64,000 nucleotides of DNA from Chitinophaga sp. MM2321. Lineage in GTDB: Bacteria > Bacteroidota > Bacteroidia > Chitinophagales > Chitinophagaceae. The translations under genes and the position numbers were made by a program. The DNA lies in contig NZ_OZ035533.1 of the NCBI RefSeq assembly GCF_964033635.1, forward strand, positions 1,550,001 through 1,614,000, given 5' to 3'. A model generated the notes under the pieces. It saw nothing but the letters and a program-made list of their open reading frames with translations. It was not told the DNA's origin and ran no database searches. Shown piece by piece: positions 53,073 to 61,889 of the stretch. Position 1 is the first letter of the stretch. The number at the start of each line of letters is the position of its first letter.

Positions 53073-55906
53073 GTTTTTTCTATTCCATTATATGTTATCG
53101 TTTCACCAATGCGGGCAAGCGTATCAGGACTTGCCGGCTTATTCCTGTTGACATAGATGATGCGGAAATATCTTTGTTGCAGCATACCGGGGAATTTGCC
53201 CTCGCGCTGACCAATAATGAGCTGTTTCGTTGCTTCTTCCCAGCGAACAGGAATGTTGCTATAAGCACCTTTCTCATACTGGTAGTTGGTATTTTCATCT
53301 TCATAAATCGTAAATGAAGCGTCTTTACCGGTATATACAAACAGCTGAATTGTGTCGGCTTTACGCTCGTCGGTGTACTGTAATTCAGGGCCCACCGGTA
53401 GGATGGAGCCTTCTTTTACATATAGCGGCATTTTTTCCAGCGGTGCATCCGCAATGATATGTTGTCCGCCGTCCAGGTATTTTCCGGTGTAGAAATCGTA
53501 CCAGCCATTACCCGCCGGCAGATACAATGAACGGCTGCGTGCTTTGTATTGTGTAACCGGATTTACCAGCAGGGAAGGTCCAAACATATACTGATCGCTG
53601 ATATTCAGTACCGCGGTATCCTGATCAAAGTCCATGGGCAGCGCACGCATAATCGTATAGTCGTGATGGTAAGTGCTGCCGGCAAGTGAATAGAGATAAG
53701 GCATCAGGCGGTAACGCAGCTTGTCGTAATACAGCATGGACTGATAGGCTACGCTGGTATCGGGTGCGATGTTAAACATCTCGCGGTAAGGATACTGCCC
53801 ATGGGAGCGGAACAGCGGGCAAAAGGCGCCATACTGGAACCAACGGGTGTTCAACTCCTGCCATTCGTCTTTTGCGGCGCCCTGCGGTGATGGTTTGTCG
53901 TATTTGTCTTCCACAAAAAAACCGCCGATGTCTGTTGTCCAGTAAGGAAGTCCGGATAAACAAAAGTTCAGTCCTGCCGGGATCTGCCGCGCCATTTCAT
54001 CAAAAGATGCTGCAATGTCGCCACTCCAGGTAGTAGCCGCATACCGCTGAATACCGGCATAAGCGGAACGGGTGAGGATGAATACGCGCTGGTCTGGTTT
54101 TACCGCCCGCTGCCCCTCGTAAATGCCTTTCGCATTCACGAGGGAGTAGGTGTTGAAATACTGCGTAGCAGGACCGATAGCCGTAGGGTTCATCAGCTGC
54201 TTACGCGCTTCAATAGTGGCATTAGACAATACATCAGGCTCTGTGGCATCGAGCCACCAGCCGTCTACACCTTTACTGAACAGGTTTTGGTTGAGGATGT
54301 TCCAGAACAGCTTGCGTGCATCCGGATTAAAGGCATCGTAAAACGTAGATACGTATCCGTTACCTATCCAGTCGCGCTGCCGGTTTTTAATATTTTGTTT
54401 GTACAGCCAGTTCTTTGCATCGAATAATTTATAGTTATCAATGCCTTCGTAGAATTTAGGCCATACAGAGATCATAAAATGGGTGTGGTATTTATTGTGC
54501 AGCCGCTCTATCATGCCTTCCGGATCAGGGAAACGGCTGGGATCAAATTCCTGGCTGCCCCACTGGTCTTGCTTCCAGTAGCTCCAATCGAGTACGATAT
54601 TATCCAGCGGGATCTTTCTCTTCCTGAACTCAGCTACGGTACTTTCAATTTCCTCCTGTGTTTTATAACGCTCGCGGCTTTGCCAGAATCCCAATGCCCA
54701 CTTGGGGATCATCGTCGCTTTGCCCGTTACCTGGCGGTAGCCGCTGATCACTTCATCCATATTACTACCATACATGAAGTAGTAATCAATTTTTTCGCCT
54801 GCTTCAGAAGTCAATGCCAGCTTGTTTTGTAGCGCAATGGGTGTAGGAGAGAGGAATTTGAGCGAAAGGAAGGACTGGGTTGTTTCCGGAATCCATTCAA
54901 TTCTGATGGCGTGCTGTTTGTTTTTTGTCAATAGATGCCGGAACACAGAAGGCCCCGGATTCCAGCTTTCCCGCCATTTGTCCAGCATCAGTTTTCCATC
55001 TATCCACACTTTGGTGTAACCGGAAGTGACCATGAAAAATTTGTATTCACCATCTTCATCAGGACGCACAGCACCTTCCCAGGTAATTTTTCCTTCAGCC
55101 ATAGGAAAGGTTTTAGGCAAGTCTGCGAGGTCGGGAAGAAATTCATAACTGATATGATCCTCCACTCTTTTCAGATATACTTTGTTATCATAACGGCTGG
55201 TGTAAGTAGCGGTTAGACCGCCGGGTTTTCCGTCGGCAGCAGTTAAGTGTAAATCCGACAATTGTGCGTAGGGACGGTCGTCTCCAAAGCGCGTAATAGA
55301 ATAATTATCCCATAAAATACCATAGTGCCGGTTAGATACGAGGAAGGGTACAGCCGCGATAGAGTTATATTGTGTCAGGTCTACATCCTGGTTTTTATAG
55401 TTCATTAATCCGGTCTGGTGTTGTCCCAGTCCGTAAAAGGCTTCATCAGCAGGCGATTCAAATACCTGTTGTATGCGGTATAGTGGTTTCCGGTCAATCA
55501 CTTCCGGTATAAACGATTTGCCACCGCCGTGGCGTTCCTGGAGAATGATGTTACCCTGCAGATCACGGAATATCACTTCACCGGTAGTCAGTTCCACACT
55601 TACCGCCAGGGCGCGGGTTTTTAAAACAGCGGTTTTATTATTTTCCTGCGAATCCCATTGTACCGTATCTCCGCCGGCATTCACGGCCATCAGGCTGGGG
55701 GCGCCGTTAAAGTTATCTCCGGCAGTAGCACTTACATGAATGATCTTGTCGGAAACTACCCGGAGCTTTATTTGTCTGGCTCCATTAAGTGCAGGTTGTT
55801 TTAAATGTATCAATAAGCCATCGGCCAGTTTATCTACCTGTCCGGCATAACACCAGGTGGCCATCAACGTGAATAATACGAGCGATATCGTCCTCTTTAT
55901 CTGCAT
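53057..55906 (-). CDS. GH31 alpha-glycosidase with PA14 domain, alpha-xylosidase-like
   Basis: A 949-aa exported enzyme (signal peptide ending CYAGQ, about residue 21). It comprises the N-terminal beta-sandwich (PADEAFYGLGQHQTGLMNY), a PA14 insert at about residues 258-335 (DGEYKFFMVTSGYTKVWIDG), and the catalytic barrel with nucleophile Asp in GWWLDATEPDV (about 551) and acid/base Asp in WSGDIAASF (about 629), then two beta domains. The PA14 insert is known from the alpha-xylosidases CjXyl31A and BoGH31A of xyloglucan loci, so alpha-xylosidase is a fair guess; alpha-glucosidase remains possible. It is the only enzyme in PUL 2. Confidence 0.88.
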   Translation of the reverse strand: MQIKRTISLVLFTLMATWCYAGQVDKLADGLLIHLKQPALNGARQIKLRVVSDKIIHVSATAGDNFNGAPSLMAVNAGGDTVQWDSQENNKTAVLKTRALAVSVELTTGEVIFRDLQGNIILQERHGGGKSFIPEVIDRKPLYRIQQVFESPADEAFYGLGQHQTGLMNYKNQDVDLTQYNSIAAVPFLVSNRHYGILWDNYSITRFGDDRPYAQLSDLHLTAADGKPGGLTATYTSRYDNKVYLKRVEDHISYEFLPDLADLPKTFPMAEGKITWEGAVRPDEDGEYKFFMVTSGYTKVWIDGKLMLDKWRESWNPGPSVFRHLLTKNKQHAIRIEWIPETTQSFLSLKFLSPTPIALQNKLALTSEAGEKIDYYFMYGSNMDEVISGYRQVTGKATMIPKWALGFWQSRERYKTQEEIESTVAEFRKRKIPLDNIVLDWSYWKQDQWGSQEFDPSRFPDPEGMIERLHNKYHTHFMISVWPKFYEGIDNYKLFDAKNWLYKQNIKNRQRDWIGNGYVSTFYDAFNPDARKLFWNILNQNLFSKGVDGWWLDATEPDVLSNATIEARKQLMNPTAIGPATQYFNTYSLVNAKGIYEGQRAVKPDQRVFILTRSAYAGIQRYAATTWSGDIAASFDEMARQIPAGLNFCLSGLPYWTTDIGGFFVEDKYDKPSPQGAAKDEWQELNTRWFQYGAFCPLFRSHGQYPYREMFNIAPDTSVAYQSMLYYDKLRYRLMPYLYSLAGSTYHHDYTIMRALPMDFDQDTAVLNISDQYMFGPSLLVNPVTQYKARSRSLYLPAGNGWYDFYTGKYLDGGQHIIADAPLEKMPLYVKEGSILPVGPELQYTDERKADTIQLFVYTGKDASFTIYEDENTNYQYEKGAYSNIPVRWEEATKQLIIGQREGKFPGMLQQRYFRIIYVNRNKPASPDTLARIGETITYNGIEKTVRAL

Positions 55907-56189
55907 GTGTACGGATTTTATCTTTGGTTGTGCGTGGTTGATGCTGCGGGTTGCCACAGCCGTAACGGAATTTTCAAAACGTGTTTAACTTTCAGAACGT
56001 GATTATCTCAAAACGTGTGAAAACAAAAATAACGGCCCCGTTGCAAAAGCCTGGTACGCTTATGTTTTAGATTAGGGGCGATTATGTTAACCGCCACCCG
56101 GACTATGGTATCCGATTGATTCGGTTAGGGGGATAAAATGTTAAGCTGACAGGTATTCTTCGTTTTCTAAAAAACTGGTTTGTAAATAG
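55907..56189. promoter_or_regulatory. GH31 upstream region with AACGTG repeats
   Basis: No gene seen. CAAAACGTG, CAGAACGTG and CAAAACGTG begin at 55975, 55993 and 56009, spaced 18 and 16 bp. On the coding (minus) strand the one nearest GH31 reads TTAAACACGTTTTG. Similar AAACACG motifs lie at 52919-52934 and 60730-60773, so this may be the HTCS binding region for GH31. Confidence 0.45.
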
Positions 56190-56294
56190 TTAGAGGAAGA
56201 GGATGCCTATAATGGCAACGGTGATCAAACAATAGAGTATGATCTCGATCAGGAGGTATATACGGCCGCTCTTTTTATAATTGTGCTTGAACAT
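56190..56294 (-). CDS. Putative 34-aa single-helix membrane peptide
   Basis: The peptide starts MFKHNYKKSGRIYLL and has a hydrophobic run from about residue 13 to 34 (IEIILYCLITVAIIGILFL), giving one membrane helix after a basic head, the positive-inside pattern. It lies between the HTCS stop and the GH31 promoter on the same strand. No strong ribosome-binding site is visible. Its composition favours a real gene, but at this length chance cannot be ruled out. Function unknown. Confidence 0.42.
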   Translation of the reverse strand: MFKHNYKKSGRIYLLIEIILYCLITVAIIGILFL

Positions 56295-56392
56295 AAGGTG
56301 GTTTAATAAACAGAGCTACAAAATTATTGAATACGGACAGGAAGGAGGGGCGGGTTTTCGTTATTAAAGGGGGCTGTTTTGTTCAAAAAGCT

Positions 56393-59300
56393 TTATTGTT
56401 TCTTCTTCCCATATACCGATGGCAGCATATTATACGCCATCTTAAAATATTTGGTGAAATATTTCGGGTTATTGAATCCTACTTCATAGGCCACTTCCGC
56501 TACCGTAAGCTGACTTTTTTCCAGCAGTTGCGCTGCACGTTTTAAACGGATACTCCGGATAAATTCTATGGGTGATTTGCCGGTAAGAGACAGGATTTTT
56601 TTGTAGACAGATACCCGGCTCATAAACAATTCCCGGCTCAACTCTTCCACAGAGAAGTCGGGATTAGCGATGTTTTTTTCTACAATCTGTAATGCCTGCT
56701 GGATGAATTGTTCATCGGAAGAAGAGATGGCTATCTCGCTTGGATTGGCATCGATCTTCTGCTGGAAGGTTTTGCGTAGCGATGATTGCTGGCTGATATT
56801 ATTTTTAACCCGGGATAATAATACTTCGAAGTTAAACGGCTTGGTAATATAATCGGTGGCGCCGGTTTCCAGGGCTTCCAGTTGCTGGGCCTCTTCGGCC
56901 CTTGCGGTGAGCAGGATGACCGGCAGGTGTGCGGTACGTTGCTGTCCGCGGATCCTGCGGCAAAGTTCCAGTCCATCCATCTCCGGCATAGAGATATCGC
57001 TGACGATCAGTTGTGGCAAGGTATGCTGCAATATTTTCCAGGCAGCCAGTCCATTTTCGGCTTCCATGATCTGGTAGTATTGTGCCAGGTTATCTTTCAG
57101 ATAGAAACGGAAGTCTTCATTATCTTCTACTAGCAACACAATTGGTTTCTTGCTATTCGTTTGCACGATGGTCGGCGCAGGGGCCACAGGCGCATCGGAC
57201 AAGGCCCGGATAGTTTCCTGGATGGCCCCGGGAACAGCAGCCGTATTTGTTTTTACGGGCAACAGCACGGTGAAACAACTACCCATTTCCGGGGCGCTGT
57301 CCACGCTAATGCTGCCCCCATGCATCTTTACAAACTCCCGCGTAATGGATAAGCCAATGCCGCTACCCTGGTTTACGATGGAGCCAGGCACTTCATGCTG
57401 GAAGAAACGCTCAAAGATATAAGCATGTTTTTCCAATGGAATACCAATACCGGTATCTTTCACGGCTATCTCCAGTTGTGCTGCGGGTGCATGATAGGTA
57501 ACGTCAACGGATATATTACCCTGTTCAGGGGTAAATTTAAAAGCATTGGAGAGCAGGTTAAAAAGGATCTTTTCTATCTTATCGCCATCGTACAACATGC
57601 GCAATGCCTGTACGTTGCTGTTAAAAGTAAGCCGGATGTGTTTTTTCTCCGACAGGTCACTAAAGGAAGCAGTCAACTCTTTTGCAAAATCAATGATATC
57701 TCCTTCATTGGTATGCAGTTTTATTTCCTGCACTTCCATTTTACGGAAGTCCAGTAACTGGTTCACCAGGTTCAACAGGCGGCGTGCATTTCTTTGCATC
57801 AGCTCCAGCTGACCTTTCAGCGGCCCTTCCGTGGTTTGCCGGACGATTTTTTCCAGCGGCGTAATAATGAGACTGAGCGGTGTTCTGAACTCATGGCTTA
57901 CGTTGGTGAAGAAACGGATCTTCAGGGTATCCAGTTCATGCATCCTGGCGGCTTCCTGTTCCTGCTGCGCTACCCGGAATTTCAATCGCTCCCTTTCCAG
58001 GATGATCCGTCGCGCCAGCAAGAGGGCCGACAGGATCAGGAGGGCATACAACAGGAATGCAGGCCATGTCTTCCAGAAAGGCGGCAGTACGCGGATCTTC
58101 AGGGTAAGCCCTTCCTCATTCCACACACCATCATTATTGGAAGCCTTTACCCGGAATGTATATTCCCCTGGATCAAGGTTGGTGAAGGTGGCTTTGCGTT
58201 GTTCGGCATCTGTATATAACCATTCTTTGTTAAATCCTTCCAGCATGTACGCATAGCGGTTCTTCTCCGGGTGGAAATAATTCAGGGAGGCAAATTCAAG
58301 TGAAAAAACATTTTCACTGTGTTTGAGTACAATGTTGCGTGTTTGAGGAATGGCGGCTGTCAGCAGCACGCGTCCATTGATCTTTTCACCGGGAAGTATG
58401 CTGTGGTTGAAGATCTGCAAATCAGTCAGCACTACCGGCGGTGCTTTACTGTTGATCGTGATGGCGGTAGGGAAGAAGAGGTTGAAGCCATTGCCACCGC
58501 CAAAGATCAGTTCACCGCGACTGGTCTTCAGGGCGGCATTCTCATTAAAATCTTTGCCCTGTAAGCCGTCTGACTCGTCGTAATTCCTGAACTGATATGT
58601 ATCGCCTTTTGCGTTAGCACCTGCTTTGATAATAAGGTTCGAAAGGCCGTTGGGAGTGCTCATCCACAAACTATGGTCGTCTGCTTCGAGGATGTTCAGG
58701 ATAGAATTGTCCGGCAGCCCGTCATCTTTCCGGAAAGTACGGAAGGTGTGATCGGAAGGATTGAAAAGATCAAGTCCTTCGCGGGTACCTACCCAGATGC
58801 GGTTACGGCTGTCCTGGAAAAGGCAGACCGTATTATTATGACTCAGGCTTCCGGCTATGGAAGGTTGGTTGCTGTAATGTGTGAATTTGGCTGTTTTAGG
58901 ATCGTATACATCCAATCCGTCAGAAGTACCCACCCAAATGTTGCCTTGTTTATCTTCGAGGAGGGCGGAAACGTATTGAGAGGTAACGTTGCGGTTTACA
59001 TGCCGGAACTTTTGCGTAGCGGGGTCCATTACATGGAGGCCACCGTTGAGCGTACCCACCCATAACTGATGGCGGCTGTCTTCCAACACTTCCCATATGC
59101 TGTTGTCGCGCAGGCTGCTGCTGTCTTTGGGATCATGTTTGTAATGGATAAACCGGTTGCCGTCAAAACGATCCAGGCCACCGAAATAGGTACCCACCCA
59201 GAGTTGTTGCAGGTGATCGATACAAAGACTTACAATCACATTACCGGAGATACTGCCAGGGTTATTGGCTTCATGCCTGTACTGGGTAAAAGTGTTACGG

Positions 59301-60487
59301 TTCCTGTCAAAGTAGATCAATCCACCGCCATTGGTACCTATCCATATATTGCCTTTGGCGTCTTCCACAAAACGGTTTACATCATTATAGGGCAAACTGT
59401 TACGGCTATACGCCTGGTACTGGTACAACGGAAATTTTACCATGTGCTCATGGTAGTAATTCAATCCCTTCTTGTAAGTGCCTATCCATATAATGCCGGT
59501 GTTGTCTTTGTAAAGGGTTGTGGTGCTGTTTTGGCTCAGGCTGCGGTTATCTTCCGCAATATTTTCAACATACTGGACACTGTGAGCTTTTTTATTGATG
59601 ATATTGATTCCGCCATGATCCGTACCTATCCATACCAGGCCGCTGTTGTCGGGAACAACACCGCGTACAATATTGTTGTTCAGTGCCAGCCCTGGCGTAG
59701 TCTGATCAATATGCAGGAAAGTGTAACGGTGGGTATCAAAATAAAAAACGCCTTTGTCTTCATTACCGCTGAACATCCACAGGTCACCGTCATTATCGCT
59801 GACCAGCGTGTAGGCGGCGCTGTTATCGGGGCGGAGCAGTGTGTTGTTCCGGTATACAATGCGGTGAGTGGTACCATCCATTTTTTCCAGGATGCCATTG
59901 GTATGCAGGAGCCAGTAGTGGCCGGCCCTGTCAGGTACCATGGCAGCAATATTGTTGGTAGCGATGGAGGTGGTGTCTGCCGGTGCATGTTTTAGCTGTA
60001 CCGGTTTGCCGGTAGTTTTGACGAGATACATACCCGCGTCAGGGGTGAGGAACCAATACTGTCCGGCTTTATCTTTTACAATATCAGTGACCGTGCTGTC
60101 TGGAATTCCCCACTGTTGTAAGATCTTTTCCGGGTGACGGTTGAAAGTATTGCTAACGGGGTCGTATATATTAATACCGCTGCGGGTCCGGATCCATAAC
60201 TGTTCTCCGGGACCGGCAATGATTTTATTAATTGAATTATCTGAAAGGGAAGTACTGTCGCGCAGATCGTGCTGGAAAACGGTGAACCGGTAACCGTCAA
60301 ATCTGTTGAGGCCCGAAACGGTGCCTATCCACATGAAACCCGCATTGTCCTTGAAGATGCAGTTAACCTGGTTGTTGGACAAGCCCTGGTTGATATCGAT
60401 CCGGTTGAATTGATATTGCAGGGTTTGAGCCCACATTATTTTTGTTGACAGCAAAAAAAGTAAAAATAAGAATACCAGCTTCCTCAT
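56393..60487 (-). CDS. Hybrid two-component system regulator (HTCS) of PUL 2
   Basis: A 1364-aa one-protein signalling system. Signal peptide (ending MWAQ); periplasmic beta-propeller repeats (many copies like GFMWIGTVSGLNRFDGY, to about residue 700); Y_Y_Y domain (about 740-800); membrane helix (about 810-828); HisKA with the phospho-His in TNVSHEFRTPLSL (about 864); HATPase (NLLSNAFKFTPEQG); receiver with Asp in IVSDISMPEMDG (about 1164); and AraC helix-turn-helix at the C-terminus. It senses an oligosaccharide in the periplasm and should activate GH31-susCD. The ATG at 60487 was chosen for its signal peptide. Confidence 0.95.
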   Translation of the reverse strand: MRKLVFLFLLFLLSTKIMWAQTLQYQFNRIDINQGLSNNQVNCIFKDNAGFMWIGTVSGLNRFDGYRFTVFQHDLRDSTSLSDNSINKIIAGPGEQLWIRTRSGINIYDPVSNTFNRHPEKILQQWGIPDSTVTDIVKDKAGQYWFLTPDAGMYLVKTTGKPVQLKHAPADTTSIATNNIAAMVPDRAGHYWLLHTNGILEKMDGTTHRIVYRNNTLLRPDNSAAYTLVSDNDGDLWMFSGNEDKGVFYFDTHRYTFLHIDQTTPGLALNNNIVRGVVPDNSGLVWIGTDHGGINIINKKAHSVQYVENIAEDNRSLSQNSTTTLYKDNTGIIWIGTYKKGLNYYHEHMVKFPLYQYQAYSRNSLPYNDVNRFVEDAKGNIWIGTNGGGLIYFDRNRNTFTQYRHEANNPGSISGNVIVSLCIDHLQQLWVGTYFGGLDRFDGNRFIHYKHDPKDSSSLRDNSIWEVLEDSRHQLWVGTLNGGLHVMDPATQKFRHVNRNVTSQYVSALLEDKQGNIWVGTSDGLDVYDPKTAKFTHYSNQPSIAGSLSHNNTVCLFQDSRNRIWVGTREGLDLFNPSDHTFRTFRKDDGLPDNSILNILEADDHSLWMSTPNGLSNLIIKAGANAKGDTYQFRNYDESDGLQGKDFNENAALKTSRGELIFGGGNGFNLFFPTAITINSKAPPVVLTDLQIFNHSILPGEKINGRVLLTAAIPQTRNIVLKHSENVFSLEFASLNYFHPEKNRYAYMLEGFNKEWLYTDAEQRKATFTNLDPGEYTFRVKASNNDGVWNEEGLTLKIRVLPPFWKTWPAFLLYALLILSALLLARRIILERERLKFRVAQQEQEAARMHELDTLKIRFFTNVSHEFRTPLSLIITPLEKIVRQTTEGPLKGQLELMQRNARRLLNLVNQLLDFRKMEVQEIKLHTNEGDIIDFAKELTASFSDLSEKKHIRLTFNSNVQALRMLYDGDKIEKILFNLLSNAFKFTPEQGNISVDVTYHAPAAQLEIAVKDTGIGIPLEKHAYIFERFFQHEVPGSIVNQGSGIGLSITREFVKMHGGSISVDSAPEMGSCFTVLLPVKTNTAAVPGAIQETIRALSDAPVAPAPTIVQTNSKKPIVLLVEDNEDFRFYLKDNLAQYYQIMEAENGLAAWKILQHTLPQLIVSDISMPEMDGLELCRRIRGQQRTAHLPVILLTARAEEAQQLEALETGATDYITKPFNFEVLLSRVKNNISQQSSLRKTFQQKIDANPSEIAISSSDEQFIQQALQIVEKNIANPDFSVEELSRELFMSRVSVYKKILSLTGKSPIEFIRSIRLKRAAQLLEKSQLTVAEVAYEVGFNNPKYFTKYFKMAYNMLPSVYGKKKQ

Positions 60488-60583
60488 GAGCACGCCGCTT
60501 GGTTGAATATTGTTGGCTTGAGCGTTATAGCTATTAAATGCGCGACAATATAAGATAAAACGATAAAACAGCCATAAACAGAA

Positions 60584-60607
60584 AAAGGTCGAAAGAATTC
60601 GACCTTT
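60584..60607 (-). terminator. Hairpin with T-run upstream of the HTCS gene
   Basis: AAAGGTCGAA (60584-60593) pairs perfectly with 60598-60607 across a 4-nt loop. On the minus strand it ends in TTTTTC. It could end transcripts arriving from queG or attenuate the HTCS mRNA, depending on where the promoter is. Confidence 0.6.
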
Positions 60608-60729
60608 ATTGCTAAATTCCACGTTATGGCACTCAGGTCCATAAAAAGTTAATCAGCTAATATGCCGGCATAACCGGTATGTTGAAATGATATCAGTTGT
60701 TTGATAAGAGACGGACGTGTTGACCATAC

Positions 60730-60773
60730 TTAAACACGCTTTAAACATGCTTTAAACACGCCGTAAACATGCA
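60730..60773 (+). repeat. Four tandem 11-bp repeats upstream of the HTCS gene
   Basis: TTAAACACGCT, TTAAACATGCT, TTAAACACGCC and GTAAACATGCA follow one another without gaps, alternating ACACG and ACATG. The 11-bp period places each unit on nearly the same face of the helix, as expected for cooperative binding sites. Confidence 0.75.
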
Positions 60774-60889
60774 CAAAAGTAGGTGATGCTAAAGCTATTA
60801 TCAAGTATTTAGCAAATATTATTTTGTTAAAAAAGGGAAATGGGCTGTGGTAGCACAAAGAAAGTAGTTAGCCAATAGGTTGCCTAAAC

Positions 60890-61804
60890 TTAGTGCCCAA
60901 GAAATTTGAGGTTTCTGCGGATGCCTGCAAATTTGCTGCGTTTCAAAGGCGACTTCCGGAAGATATCTTTAAAGGTTTCTTCTGTCAGTTCTTCCCAATC
61001 GCGGGTGCTGAAGTTGAGAATAGCGGGAAGGGGGGTAAACTCTGCTTCCTGGTGGGCTTTGGAAAAACGGTTCCAGGGACATACATCCTGACAGGTATCG
61101 CAGCCAAACATCCAGTTATCAAATTGGCCCTGCATACGTTCGGGGATCAACTGATCTTTCAGTTCAATGGTAAAATAGGAAATACATTTGCTGCCATCTA
61201 CCACGCCGGGAGCTACCAGCGCCTGGGTAGGACAGGCATCCAGGCATTTTGTGCAGGAGCCGCAATAGTCGCCTACGGGGCTATCATATTCCAGGGGAAT
61301 ATCTGTAATGAGGGTGGCAATAAAAAAGAAAGAACCGGCCTGCTTATGAATCAGGTTGCCGTTCTTGCCGATCCAGCCCAGGCCGCTGCGTTGGGCCCAG
61401 CTGCGTTCCAGTACGGGGGCGGAATCAACAAAACCTCTTCCCTGAACCGGTCCGATATGTTCCTCCATCCGTAACAGCATGGTTTTCAGTTTGGCCCTTA
61501 TAACTTCGTGATAATCATGACCATAAGCATATTTGGAGATCTGCGGAGCATCCGGCCGTTGCCGTTCTGACGGGAAGTAATTAAATAACAAGGTAATCAC
61601 TGACTGGGCGCCGTCTACCAGCTTACGGGGGTCTATCCGCTTGTCGAAATGATTCTCCATATATTGCATGTTGCCATGCATACCTTTATTGAGCCAGGTT
61701 TCCAGCCGCCTGGCATCATCGTCCAGCTGCACGGCCTGTGCAATGCCGCAGTGGTCGAAACCCAGTTCCAGCGCCAGTTGTTTAATATAGGAGGTCCAGC
61801 TCAT
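60890..61804 (-). CDS. queG: Epoxyqueuosine reductase
   Basis: A 304-aa cobalamin-dependent iron-sulfur enzyme that reduces epoxyqueuosine to queuosine in tRNA, the last step of the pathway. Two 4Fe-4S cluster motifs are visible: [13 protein letters not shown] and [24 protein letters not shown] and [20 protein letters not shown] are characteristic. The ATG at 61804 begins [20 protein letters not shown], the usual family start; a longer reading adds a basic, unconserved leader. It is divergent from the DUF3857 gene. Confidence 0.93.
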   Translation of the reverse strand: MSWTSYIKQLALELGFDHCGIAQAVQLDDDARRLETWLNKGMHGNMQYMENHFDKRIDPRKLVDGAQSVITLLFNYFPSERQRPDAPQISKYAYGHDYHEVIRAKLKTMLLRMEEHIGPVQGRGFVDSAPVLERSWAQRSGLGWIGKNGNLIHKQAGSFFFIATLITDIPLEYDSPVGDYCGSCTKCLDACPTQALVAPGVVDGSKCISYFTIELKDQLIPERMQGQFDNWMFGCDTCQDVCPWNRFSKAHQEAEFTPLPAILNFSTRDWEELTEETFKDIFRKSPLKRSKFAGIRRNLKFLGH

Positions 61805-61889
61805 CAGCGCGAAAGTACGAATTGTGGGGCGCTTTCTCATCTCTCTGAAAATCGTCATCTATAATTTATAATTCTTTTTTATCTTAGTT

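Larger units (their letters stand above)
60488..60889. promoter_or_regulatory. HTCS upstream region
   Basis: No gene seen. It includes a hairpin (60584-60607) and four tandem 11-bp repeats (60730-60773), listed separately. TTATATTG on the minus strand near 60545-60552 is a possible -7 box for the HTCS. Confidence 0.45.

Noticed and set aside
59069..59995. A 308-codon open frame on the plus strand
   Set aside because: It is antisense to the propeller repeats of the HTCS; its length follows from the repeated codon pattern of that gene, and it shows no domain or ribosome-binding site.
60730..60773. Possible CRISPR-like array
   Set aside because: Units of 11 bp with no spacers and no cas genes; better read as tandem regulatory sites.
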